Shown: piece by piece, positions 1 to 5,542 of the stretch
How the letters are laid out: the number at the start of each line of letters is the position of its first letter
Position numbering within the stretch: the stretch's first letter is position 1
Origin: UBA5216 sp963924885
Lineage (GTDB): Bacteria > Pseudomonadota > Gammaproteobacteria > Burkholderiales > SG8-41
Direction: 5' to 3'
Length of the DNA: 6,742 nt
Assembly: GCA_963924885.1 (NCBI GenBank)
Contig: CAWUUY010000400.1
Coordinates: 1-6,742 of the forward strand
Notes under the pieces: generated by a model
Databases searched by the model: none
What the model saw: only the letters and a program-made list of their open reading frames with translations
Told to the model about the DNA's origin: nothing
Translations under genes and position numbers: made by a program

Positions 1-1
1 G

Positions 2-865
2 CCGTTTGCGGTGGGCGGGCCGACCGATGTGATGGCGCGCATCGTCGGGCAAAAGCTCACCGAACTGCACGGGCAGCAAGTGGTGGTCGATAACCGCGTT
101 GGCGCGGGCGGCAATATCGGTATCGGCATCGCCGCGAATGCCACGCCCGACGGTTACACGATACTAGTGGTCAGTTCCGCGTATGTGGTGAACCCCGGGC
201 TGTATTCGAAAAGCGTTTACGACCCGGAAAAAAGTTTTATCCCGATTTCCAAAATGGTGGCGTCGCCGAACGCGTTTATCGTAAACCCGGCGGTACCAGC
301 GAAGTCGATGCAGGAGCTTGTTAAAGTCATGCAGACGAATCCCAAAAAGTACAGCATGGCCACACCCGGCGTCGGCACCACGCCCGATCTGTCGGCGGCG
401 TTGTTCCGGCTCGCGACAAAACTTGATTATCCGACTGTGCCGTTCAATGGCGCGGGGCCGGTGGTGGTGGCCATCCTCGGCAATCAGGTGCCCATCGGCT
501 GCGCGGCGATTACGCCGGCGGTGCAGCACATCCTCGCGGGACGCTTGCGCGCGCTGGCGGTGACGAGCGCGAAGCGTTCGCAGGCGCTACCCGATGTGCC
601 CACACTGGCGGAGGCCGGATTCCCCGGTCAGGAGTCGGACACCATGCAGGCTATGTTGGTGCCGGCGGGTACGCCGCAAGCCATCGTGAAGCGGCTGCAC
701 GCCGATGTGGTGAAAATTCTCGCGCAGCCAGACATGCGCGAGCGGCTTGCCGGGTTGGGCTTTGAAATTGTCGGCAACAGCCCCGACGAATTTGCCGCGC
801 AGATACGCACCGAAGTGGCGAAGTGGAGCAAGGTCATCAAGGAAGCCGGCATCAAGGTGGATTGA
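2..865 (+). CDS. Bug/TctC-family tripartite tricarboxylate transporter substrate-binding protein, 5'-partial
   Basis: Periplasmic solute receptor of the Bug (Bordetella uptake gene)/TctC family, which captures small carboxylates and similar solutes for tripartite tricarboxylate transporters. The reading frame is open to the left edge, so signal peptide and start lie outside; a GTG 9 bases in is internal, because the preceding codons read PFA and run into the family's first ligand loop (PFAVGGPTDVMAR). About 287 residues are visible of a usual 320-330. Seen in order: the first loop GGPTD, then VVVDNRVGAGGNIG, the PDGYTILV segment, the TVPFNGAGP motif that normally reads HVPYKG, the GRLRALAVTSAKRS segment followed by LPDVPTLAEAGF, and the usual ending KEAGIKVD. 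It has no downstream partner on the + strand, since the next genes run towards it. The bound ligand cannot be inferred. Family assignment is firm; the role as an active transporter subunit is inferred. Confidence 0.93.
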   Translation, partial: PFAVGGPTDVMARIVGQKLTELHGQQVVVDNRVGAGGNIGIGIAANATPDGYTILVVSSAYVVNPGLYSKSVYDPEKSFIPISKMVASPNAFIVNPAVPAKSMQELVKVMQTNPKKYSMATPGVGTTPDLSAALFRLATKLDYPTVPFNGAGPVVVAILGNQVPIGCAAITPAVQHILAGRLRALAVTSAKRSQALPDVPTLAEAGFPGQESDTMQAMLVPAGTPQAIVKRLHADVVKILAQPDMRERLAGLGFEIVGNSPDEFAAQIRTEVAKWSKVIKEAGIKVD

Positions 866-968
866 TGGGCTATATTCATAAATAGTTTTTATAAACAAAT
901 ACTTATATAAAATTTGGCACATGGGGACATGGACCACCGTGCAGCACGGGGTTGGCCAGACAGTGACG
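866..968. other. Convergent intergenic gap with AT-rich stretch
   Basis: Gap between the Bug receptor (+) and the small membrane protein (-). Roughly 870-920 is strikingly AT-rich against the surrounding GC-rich DNA and contains a short inverted pair (TATAA, 8 nt, TTATA). A short perfect hairpin, CCGTG-CAG-CACGG, lies near 937-949. No coding potential or known RNA is visible. As the flanking genes converge here, transcription termination is the likeliest function, by position only. Confidence 0.4.
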
Positions 969-987
969 CTACGGTGTCAGTGATTTT
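964..987 (+). terminator. Candidate terminator hairpin with UACG tetraloop
   Basis: TGACGC (964-969), loop TACG (970-973) and GTGTCA (974-979) form a 6-bp stem with one G-U pair. The loop is closed by C-G, making a stable cUACGg (UNCG-type) tetraloop. GTGATTTT follows, giving a short T run on the + strand about 100 nt after the Bug receptor stop. The stem is short and the T run weak and not adjacent, so this is only a candidate. It overlaps the stop codon of the frame-restored version of the convergent membrane-protein gene (969-971). Confidence 0.28.
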
Positions 988-1055
988 CTGCGCCACAGCA
1001 GATTAAAAATCACCAGCAACACCACGAGTATGCCTGCCGCGATCAGGGAAAAAAA
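969..1055 (-). other. T7 slippery run and out-of-frame fourth-helix extension of the membrane protein
   Basis: On the minus strand the 0-frame reads GCA CCT TTT TTT CCC TGA, so the run has the form T TTT TTT in frame. A -1 slip, or one additional T, gives TTT TTT TCC CTG ATC and then an open frame of 26 codons to TAG at 971-969. The extension contains AAGILVVLLVIFNLLW followed by RRKSLTP, a convincing transmembrane helix plus positive tail. Explanations are a one-base deletion in the homopolymer (real or sequencing error), transcriptional slippage, or programmed -1 frameshifting. Sequence alone does not separate them; the simple deletion is the default. Confidence 0.6.
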
Positions 1056-1360
1056 GGTGCCATTCCCGCCATTTCCGGAAACTGTTTTTGTCCCTGCGTG
1101 GTGAATAGGCCCCATGCGCCAAAAGGGACGAGAAACACAATGGCGGCAACGGCCGCGGTGTTGAAGCTCCGTCTGAAATTAAGCGGCGCGCCGCCGATCG
1201 TTGAGAACAACAACACCAAAGCTGAAATGCCGCCCGACCACAACAACCAATCACTGGTGTCGTCCGTCATCGGGTCTTGCACCATCCATCGGCCGGCCAC
1301 ATAAATCAGCACTGACAGCAGCAGCAGGCCGAAGCTGATTTGCGAAATCGTTTTTTTCAT
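1043..1360 (-). CDS. Small membrane protein of unknown family, probably C-terminally frameshifted
   Basis: The strict ORF from ATG at 1360 encodes 105 residues (MKKTISQISFG...MAPFFP). A Lys-Lys start leads into a first hydrophobic helix (about residues 8-27), a second at about 38-56 (LLWSGGISALVLLFSTIG) and a third at about 68-87 (VAAIVFLVPFGAWGLF), so it should be an inner-membrane protein. I do not recognise a family. The stop directly follows a T7 run (minus strand). Reading one base back there continues as FFSLIAAGILVVLLV..., a fourth helix with a basic tail (WRRKSLTP) ending at 969, about 130 residues in all. I therefore think the natural product is longer. No Shine-Dalgarno is visible; translation may be coupled to upstream ORFs. 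A start at 1483 is possible, but its extra residues are Arg-rich and overlap the neighbouring gene, so it is rejected. Confidence 0.6.
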   Translation of the reverse strand: MKKTISQISFGLLLLSVLIYVAGRWMVQDPMTDDTSDWLLWSGGISALVLLFSTIGGAPLNFRRSFNTAAVAAIVFLVPFGAWGLFTTQGQKQFPEMAGMAPFFP

Positions 1361-1437
1361 CAGCCAGTGGGCGGATATTGACGCGCGCTTATCGCGCCGT
1401 TTGCCGCGTATATCCAGATGAAAATCGCGCCGCTCAC
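1360..1437 (-). CDS. Possible 25-codon coupling ORF between two genes
   Basis: A short GTG-started ORF fills exactly the gap between the carboxymuconolactone-decarboxylase-like gene and the membrane protein. Its GTG (1437-1435) overlaps the upstream stop as GTGA (4 bp), and its own TGA (1362-1360) overlaps the next ATG by one base as TGATG. The product begins VSGAIFIWIYAANG and ends YPPTG, with a hydrophobic first half. No Shine-Dalgarno is seen, as expected if translation is coupled. It may be a real leader or small membrane peptide, a displaced N-terminal piece of the next gene, or coincidence. No family is recognised. Confidence 0.3.
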   Translation of the reverse strand: MSGAIFIWIYAANGAISARQYPPTG

Positions 1438-1991
1438 ACCGGCAACGCCGGTTCACTCGCGCTGACCGGCGCTTCGAGTTCATAGGTGTTCATGTTGTAG
1501 GCCAGCATGGCGTAACACGCCACCAGATTGGTCAGAGCCAGCGTGCCGCGCTGTCCGAGGCAAGCCGTGGCGCGATCAAATGTCGCGCGGCTGACCTTTC
1601 GGCCGCGCAACAGCTCCTGCGTGAAATCAACGGCGCATTGTTGGTCCGCATCCAGTCCATTCATCGCGCGTTTTTCGCGTAGGCCGTCGATAATGTCGCC
1701 GCGCACACCGATCGCGCGCGCGGCGGCGGCGTGAGCGTGCCAGATGTAGGCGCAGTCCATCTCGCGCGCCACGGTAATCATCACCAGCTCCTGTAGTTTT
1801 TGCGGCAGGCTTGCTTCGTCGCGCAGACACAGGCGCAGCGATTCGACGCGTTGCGCGACTTCCGGCAAGTGCAACAGCAGCGCGTAGGGGCCGGTGTCGG
1901 GTATGCCGCCGCGCACCTGCACAAAGTGGTCAAACGCCGGACGTTCCGGGGCGGAAATATCGTTGGTGGTGACAAACGGAATACGGGCCAT
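1434..1991 (-). CDS. Carboxymuconolactone decarboxylase (CMD/AhpD-like) family protein
   Basis: Encodes 185 residues of the all-helical AhpD-like fold. The CMD core spans about residues 62-130: the helix KLQELVMITVAREMDC (64-80), AYIWHAHAAAARAIGV (81-96), then an IIDGLREKRAMNGLDADQQCAVDF segment typical of the family. Counting from AhpD, E68 matches the family glutamate and H87 the proton-relay histidine. C80 is present, but the second cysteine of CxxC is replaced by I83, so peroxidase/disulfide-reductase chemistry is unlikely. Members of this type are often annotated as 4-carboxymuconolactone decarboxylase homologues without proof of that reaction. The ATG at 1991 is chosen because GGAGG lies 4 nt upstream; a longer frame to 2111 has no such support. 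It is divergent from the dioxygenase gene and first in a minus-strand run of two or three ORFs. Confidence 0.9.
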   Translation of the reverse strand: MARIPFVTTNDISAPERPAFDHFVQVRGGIPDTGPYALLLHLPEVAQRVESLRLCLRDEASLPQKLQELVMITVAREMDCAYIWHAHAAAARAIGVRGDIIDGLREKRAMNGLDADQQCAVDFTQELLRGRKVSRATFDRATACLGQRGTLALTNLVACYAMLAYNMNTYELEAPVSASEPALPV

Positions 1992-1995
1992 GAGA

Positions 1996-2001
1996 CCTCC
2001 C
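1996..2001 (-). promoter_or_regulatory. Shine-Dalgarno of the CMD-family gene
   Basis: GGGAGG on the minus strand, 4 nt before ATG at 1991. It decides the start against the in-frame upstream extension to 2111, which would add 40 residues without family resemblance. Confidence 0.7.
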
Positions 2002-2127
2002 TCTGGTTGCTTTAAAAAAATATCATGCGTCGTCGATTGCACCTTCGCCCGCAGATCGGGTGGTGTCAAGCCGCACGATGCACGAAGGAAGAGAAATCGC
2101 TGGTTTTCCACATCCTGTGAGCCTTGG

Positions 2128-2156
2128 TAGACGACAGGCAGACCGGCTTATATGAT
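2128..2156 (+). promoter_or_regulatory. Candidate sigma-70 promoter of the dioxygenase gene
   Basis: TAGACG (2128-2133, 4 of 6 to the -35 consensus), a 17-nt spacer, then TATGAT (2151-2156, 5 of 6 to the -10 consensus). Transcription would start near 2163, giving a leader of about 29 nt that contains the GGAGG at 2181-2185. Spacing and position are right, but single matches of this quality are common. Confidence 0.42.
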
Positions 2157-2191
2157 GGGTAAAGTATGCAAACGCCGGACGGAGGCAAGCC

Positions 2192-3280
2192 ATGCAAGCG
2201 CAACCACATCAGCTCATCAACGCGCCCTGCGCCTGGAGCGGCGCTGAAATGCAGAACAAGACGGACTGGCTGCGGCCGTTTCGCGCCGATGAACTGGCGG
2301 AAATCGATGCCGCGCTGGCGTCGGTGAAGCATCGCGGACTGGATTTGTTCGACATCTCCAAGAGTGATTTTCCGCTGCCGAATTTTTCGCGCGAGTTGGC
2401 GACTATCGCGCGGGAACTCGAGTTGGGGCGCGGTATGATTATGCTGCGCGGCCTGCCGCTGTCCTACACGCCTGATGATCTGCGCACGGTGTACTGGGGC
2501 ATCGGCACATACCTCGGCGCCGCCGTGTCGCAAAACAAAAACGGCGAGATGCTCGGCGTGGTGAAGGATTTTCAGGAGGCGTATACCAATACCACGCGGC
2601 GCGGCTCGAAAACGTCCGCCATGCTGCAATTTCACAGCGACCGCTGCGACGTGGTGGGCCTGCTGTGTGTGCGCAAGGCGAAAGAGGGCGGCGCCAGTCG
2701 CATCGTGAGCGCGGTGACGATGCACAATGAAATCATGCGCCGCCGTCCGGATCTGATCGGCTTGTTTTACGACGACTGGGATCACAGTTGGCAAGGCGAA
2801 GAGCCGCCGGGCAGCAGGCGCACGCAGCGGCGCCCCATTTTTACCTGGCGCGACGGCTATTTCTCCGGCTTGTTTTCACCGGCTTATGTATGGTTTGCGC
2901 AGGATTTTCCGGAAGTGGCGCGCCACACGCCGGCGCAACTCGATGCGCTGCACCTGTTTGACGAACTGGCCGACGAACTGGCGCTCAATATGCATTTCGA
3001 GCCGGGCGATATTCAACTGCTGAATAACCACGTGATCTATCACGGGCGCACCAGCTTCGTCGATCACGCGGAGGCGGACAAACGCCGCGTGTTGCTGCGG
3101 CTGTGGCTGTCGGCGCCGGGCAGCCGTCCGCTCGCGCCGACGTACAAGGAAGTGTTCGGCGGTATCGAGGCCGGCGAACTGCGCGGCGGCGTGCCGTGCC
3201 GCGAAGGCTGGTGGCGCGATGTCACGCAGTACCGGCAACAGCGCACGGGCATCCATGCGAAGCAGGGTTTGAGTTGGTGA
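2192..3280 (+). CDS. TauD/TfdA-family Fe(II)/2-oxoglutarate-dependent dioxygenase
   Basis: A 362-residue cytoplasmic enzyme of the TauD/TfdA (clavaminate-synthase-like) superfamily, which couples oxidative decarboxylation of 2-oxoglutarate to substrate hydroxylation. The iron-binding HxD motif is FHSDRCD (H148, D150), followed by the usual VGLLCVRKAKEGGASRIVSA strand pair. The distal histidine is H284 in NNHVIYHGRTSF, and the 2-oxoglutarate-binding arginine is R299 or R303 in RRVLLRLWLS. The N-terminal part has the common PCAWSGAEM segment (about 12-20) and GMIMLRGLP (81-89). Length is normal for the long branch of the family seen near Bug receptors. ATG at 2192 is supported by GGAGG at 2181-2185, 6 nt upstream; an internal ATG at 2249 lacks this. 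The substrate is not deducible; TauD itself uses taurine and TfdA uses 2,4-D, and neither should be assumed here. All catalytic residues appear intact. Confidence 0.94.
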   Translation: MQAQPHQLINAPCAWSGAEMQNKTDWLRPFRADELAEIDAALASVKHRGLDLFDISKSDFPLPNFSRELATIARELELGRGMIMLRGLPLSYTPDDLRTVYWGIGTYLGAAVSQNKNGEMLGVVKDFQEAYTNTTRRGSKTSAMLQFHSDRCDVVGLLCVRKAKEGGASRIVSAVTMHNEIMRRRPDLIGLFYDDWDHSWQGEEPPGSRRTQRRPIFTWRDGYFSGLFSPAYVWFAQDFPEVARHTPAQLDALHLFDELADELALNMHFEPGDIQLLNNHVIYHGRTSFVDHAEADKRRVLLRLWLSAPGSRPLAPTYKEVFGGIEAGELRGGVPCREGWWRDVTQYRQQRTGIHAKQGLSW

Positions 3281-3366
3281 GGTTGCGGGTTGCGCTTTTT
3301 GGCTGGGGAAAGTGCTCAGCACTGCGTACATCAAGGCGTCGTTTGGTAATGCATGCACAAGCGTCC

Positions 3367-3449
3367 CTGTCATTCCCGCGAAAGCGAAAATCCATAACAC
3401 CGTGGCCCATGGCACTCCAAATGGATTTCCGCCTGCGCAGGATTGACGG
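3367..3449. repeat. Imperfect palindromic intergenic repeat (REP-like)
   Basis: Two 29-nt arms (3367-3395 and 3421-3449) are inverted copies with about six mismatches, around a 25-nt centre that itself contains GTGGCCCATGGCAC. The left arm, CATTCCCGCGAAAGCG, strongly resembles the 'ATTCCCGCGAAAGCGGGAATCC' type of intergenic palindrome common in proteobacterial genomes (recognised from memory). The arms have diverged, so this is probably an old copy. It may fold in RNA and separates the dioxygenase from the following operon. Confidence 0.65.
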
Positions 3450-3454
3450 TTGCG

Positions 3455-3507
3455 GTTGATCATTGTCACTACTAGCGAAAATATTGTAAATATCTGTTTT
3501 TAAAGGA
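3455..3507 (+). promoter_or_regulatory. AT-rich leader with possible promoter and small palindrome
   Basis: This AT-rich segment precedes the oxidoreductase gene. It has a -35-like TTGTCA (3463-3468), but no strong -10 at ideal spacing. A palindrome ATATT-GTA-AATAT at 3481-3493 could be an operator or simply part of an AT-rich promoter. AAAGGA at 3502-3507 is the ribosome-binding site, 5 nt before ATG at 3513, and fixes that start. Confidence 0.35.
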
Positions 3508-3512
3508 AAAGT

Positions 3513-4418
3513 ATGAGCAAGCAACGCATCGGGTTTATCGGCGTGGGTTTGATGGGCAGCAGCATGGCCAAGCATTTGCTGGAAGCCGGGTTTCCGGTGG
3601 TGGTGCATGACACCGACCCCGCGCGCGTGGCGGACGCGGTGAAGCTCGGCGCAAAAACTGTGGCGTCGGTGGATCAGATACCGGGGCAAGTCGATGTGCT
3701 GATGTTCTCACTGCCGACTTCCGACATCGTGAAGGACGTGGTGCATAACCAGTTGAAACTGCTCACCACCGGCAGGCCGGGTTTGATCGTGCTCGATGCC
3801 ACCACCGCCGACCCGGAAAAATCCGCGGCTATCGCGGCGGAACTGGCGAAAGTAGGCATACGCTTTCTGGATTGCACGGTCAGCGGTACCAGCGAAATGT
3901 GCGCGGTGAAAGACATTATTTTCATGGCGGGCGGCAGCAAGGATGCATTCGCCGAATGCGAGCCGATGTTCGCGGCGATGGGCCGCGAGTGGATGCACAT
4001 GGGCGAGAACGGCACCGGCGCGATCATGAAGCTCTGCGTGAACCTGGTGCTGGGCCTGAACCGTATGGCATTGGCCGAGGGGCTGACGCTCGCGCGCAAG
4101 GCCGGCATTGAGCCGCTGGCCGCGCTCGAAGTGCTGAAAAAGTCCGCCGCGTTTTCCAAGATCATGGATCAGAAAGGCTACCGCATGGTCGAAAAACGGT
4201 TTCATCCACCGGCGGGCAAGCTCAAAATTTATTTGAAGGACGTGCGCGCGATGCTGGCGCTGGGCGAGCGGCTGAATTGCCCGCTGCCGCTGATTAGCCT
4301 GCACGCGCAGGCGTTGTCGTCGGAGGTTTCCAAGGGCCGCGGCGAATGGGATAGCGCGAACATTATTTCGTTTTATGATGAGTTGGCGGGGTATCCCGCA
4401 CCGAAGGCACCGTCGTAG
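3513..4418 (+). CDS. NAD(P)-dependent oxidoreductase, 3-hydroxyisobutyrate dehydrogenase family
   Basis: A 301-residue beta-hydroxyacid dehydrogenase. The N-terminal Rossmann domain begins IGFIGVGLMGSSMAKHL, with the GxGxxG glycines at 10, 12 and 15. The second strand ends in HDTD (32-35), where the acidic residue suggests NAD+ rather than NADP+ (inference). The substrate-binding signature, normally DAPVSGG, reads DCTVSGT (120-126): S124 and G125 are kept, but the second glycine is T126. The catalytic lysine is K173 in GTGAIMKLCVN, with N177 completing the KxxxN pair, and KLKIYLKD (236-243) is the usual C-terminal active-site segment. Length is typical. The family oxidises 3-hydroxyacids such as 3-hydroxyisobutyrate, tartronate semialdehyde or related compounds; the actual substrate is unknown. 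The Bug receptor gene starts 8 bp after the stop, so the two are probably one operon and may serve the same substrate. Confidence 0.93.
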   Translation: MSKQRIGFIGVGLMGSSMAKHLLEAGFPVVVHDTDPARVADAVKLGAKTVASVDQIPGQVDVLMFSLPTSDIVKDVVHNQLKLLTTGRPGLIVLDATTADPEKSAAIAAELAKVGIRFLDCTVSGTSEMCAVKDIIFMAGGSKDAFAECEPMFAAMGREWMHMGENGTGAIMKLCVNLVLGLNRMALAEGLTLARKAGIEPLAALEVLKKSAAFSKIMDQKGYRMVEKRFHPPAGKLKIYLKDVRAMLALGERLNCPLPLISLHAQALSSEVSKGRGEWDSANIISFYDELAGYPAPKAPS

Positions 4419-4426
4419 CACGCATC

Positions 4427-5407
4427 ATGGCCGCAACCACACGGATTGCGCGCGCGCCGCTGCTGATGGCCGCGGCCTGCGGCAACGCGGCTTTAGCGCA
4501 AAGCAAGCTGCCCGACTATCCCGTGCGCGCCTTGCGGCTGGTAAATCCGTACAGCCCCGGCGGCACCACCGATCTGGTGGCACGCATGATTGCCACGCGG
4601 CTGACCGAGACATGGGGGCAGCAGGTCATCGTCGATAACCGGCCCGGCGCGGGCACCAATATCGGCAACGAAATCGTGGCGCGCGCGCAGCCTGATGGCT
4701 ACACCTTGCTGGTTAACTCCGCGGCCATCGCGACGCTGACGGGTTTTTATTCGCGTCTGTCGTACGATCCGCTGCGCGATCTTGCGCCCGTCGTCAGCAT
4801 CGGCGACGCGCCGCTGGTGCTGGCGGTCAGCCCATCAATGGAGATACGCTCGGTGCGCGAGATGATCGACTACGCGCGCGCCAAACCCAAGCTGCTCACC
4901 ATGGCCTCGTCGGGCACCGGCTCGTCCACGCATCTGGCGATTGAACTTTATAGAGCTATGGCCAAGGTGGAAACCACCCACGTGCCGTACAAAGGCGGCG
5001 GCCCCGCCGTGATCGCCACCGCCAGCGGCGAAGTAAATGCCCTCATCAATTCGCCGGCGGTGGTGCTGCCGCATGTGAAAACCGGCAGGCTGCGCGGCCT
5101 AGCGGTCACCAGCGCCAAGCGCAGCGAAATCGCGCCTGACCTGCCCGCGATGGCCGAAGCGTTGCTGGGCTACGAGGTGCAAGGGTGGTACGGCGTGTTT
5201 CTGCCGCGCGCGACACCGCGGCGCATCGTCGGCGCGGTCAACGCCGAACTCGATCGTTATGTGCAATCACCAGAAGGCCGCGCGCGCCTGCTGTCGTTCG
5301 GACTCACCACCACCGGCGGCACGCCGGAGGCGTTTGCGGATTATTACCAGCGCGAAACCGAGCGCTGGGGACGTATTATTCGTGCGGCGGGCATCAAGAC
5401 CGATTAG
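4427..5407 (+). CDS. Bug/TctC-family tripartite tricarboxylate transporter substrate-binding protein, complete
   Basis: A complete 326-residue Bug receptor, exported to the periplasm. Residues 1-24 form a signal peptide (short Arg-containing start, hydrophobic PLLMAAACG, cleavage expected in ALA-QS after A24). Ligand-site motifs are LVNPYSPGGTTDLVARM (38-54), VIVDNRPGAGTNIG (67-80), PDGYTLLVNSAA (89-100), THVPYKGGGPAVI (184-196) and GRLRGLAVTSAKRS (220-233), and the protein ends RAAGIKTD. It is related to, but clearly different from, the receptor at the left edge, so the two probably have different ligands. The ATG lies 8 bp after the oxidoreductase stop with no visible Shine-Dalgarno, suggesting coupled translation. 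No TctA/TctB genes lie nearby, as is usual for the many orphan Bug genes of Burkholderiales. The solute cannot be predicted. Confidence 0.95.
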   Translation: MAATTRIARAPLLMAAACGNAALAQSKLPDYPVRALRLVNPYSPGGTTDLVARMIATRLTETWGQQVIVDNRPGAGTNIGNEIVARAQPDGYTLLVNSAAIATLTGFYSRLSYDPLRDLAPVVSIGDAPLVLAVSPSMEIRSVREMIDYARAKPKLLTMASSGTGSSTHLAIELYRAMAKVETTHVPYKGGGPAVIATASGEVNALINSPAVVLPHVKTGRLRGLAVTSAKRSEIAPDLPAMAEALLGYEVQGWYGVFLPRATPRRIVGAVNAELDRYVQSPEGRARLLSFGLTTTGGTPEAFADYYQRETERWGRIIRAAGIKTD

Positions 5408-5422
5408 CGCGCCGCGCCATGT

Positions 5423-5428
5423 AAGGAG
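5423..5428 (+). promoter_or_regulatory. Strong Shine-Dalgarno in front of the Bug relic
   Basis: AAGGAG within TAAGGAGAT, 6 nt before GTG at 5435. It is among the best ribosome-binding sites in the window and supports the view that a real gene once started at this GTG. A one-codon ATG-TAA ORF (5419-5424) overlaps it, probably by chance. Confidence 0.65.
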
Positions 5429-5434
5429 ATAACG

Positions 5435-5542
5435 GTGAAACCCATTCGATACAGCGCGGCAGCGTGTGCAAGTTTGCTGGTGGTGGGCGCGCAACAATAT
5501 CCGCTGAGGCGTGACCGGGCGTTACGCCGCCGCGAAAGGTAA
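5435..5542 (+). pseudogene. N-terminal relic of a third Bug receptor
   Basis: The frame from GTG gives only 35 residues: VKPIRYSAAACASLLVVGA, a good signal peptide, then QQYPLR, which is how mature Bug receptors commonly begin (compare LPDYPVR in the receptor just upstream). The family would continue with P-V/I-R and a beta strand; here it turns to Arg-rich residues and stops at 5540-5542. In the shifted frame the following bases read VTGRYAAAKGN, faintly like the next Bug segment, consistent with a small deletion or frameshift before the rest was lost. No further Bug sequence follows, since the lipoprotein gene starts 6 bp later. Alternatively it is a short secreted peptide, but similarity to a Bug leader makes a decayed tandem paralogue more likely. 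Confidence 0.55.

Larger units (their letters stand above)
1992..2191. promoter_or_regulatory. Divergent intergenic control region
   Basis: About 200 bp separate the divergent CMD-like (-) and dioxygenase (+) genes, so both promoters should lie here. On the minus strand there is a perfect -35-like TTGACA at 2069-2064, but no convincing -10 at 16-18 nt, so that promoter is not assigned. An A/T run (about 2013-2023) precedes the CMD gene. A direct repeat CGTGC-AT-CGTGC on the minus strand at about 2072-2083 might bind a regulator; this is weak. No regulator gene is present in the window. Confidence 0.45.
3281..3512. other. Intergenic gap between dioxygenase and oxidoreductase genes
   Basis: No gene is supported here. 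It holds a 13-bp perfect palindrome, AGTGCT-C-AGCACT at 3311-3323, an 8-bp palindrome TGCATGCA at 3350-3357, the 29-nt inverted repeat at 3367-3449, and an AT-rich leader next to the oxidoreductase start. No T-tailed hairpin is evident after the dioxygenase stop. Confidence 0.5.

Noticed and set aside
1361..1483. Longer start of the small membrane protein at 1483
   Set aside because: The added residues are Arg-rich, overlap the CMD-like gene and place a charged stretch before a natural Met-Lys-Lys membrane-protein start.
2064..2069. TTGACA as -35 of a promoter for the CMD-like gene
   Set aside because: No -10-like hexamer lies 16-18 nt downstream on the minus strand, so a promoter cannot be claimed.
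1992..2111. Forty-residue N-terminal extension of the CMD-like protein
   Set aside because: No ribosome-binding site supports it and the residues do not resemble the family, whereas ATG at 1991 has GGAGG upstream and begins the normal protein.
2066..2794. Long minus-strand ORF opposite the dioxygenase gene
   Set aside because: Composition rich in His, Arg and Gln with no motif; it is the antisense shadow of a gene with intact catalytic residues.
3222..3689. Minus-strand ORF spanning the intergenic repeat
   Set aside because: It crosses the inverted repeat and the starts of two plus-strand features and has no recognisable protein content.
3708..4421. Long minus-strand ORF opposite the oxidoreductase gene
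   Set aside because: Antisense shadow typical of high-GC genes; no domain or ribosome-binding site, and the plus strand encodes a clear enzyme.
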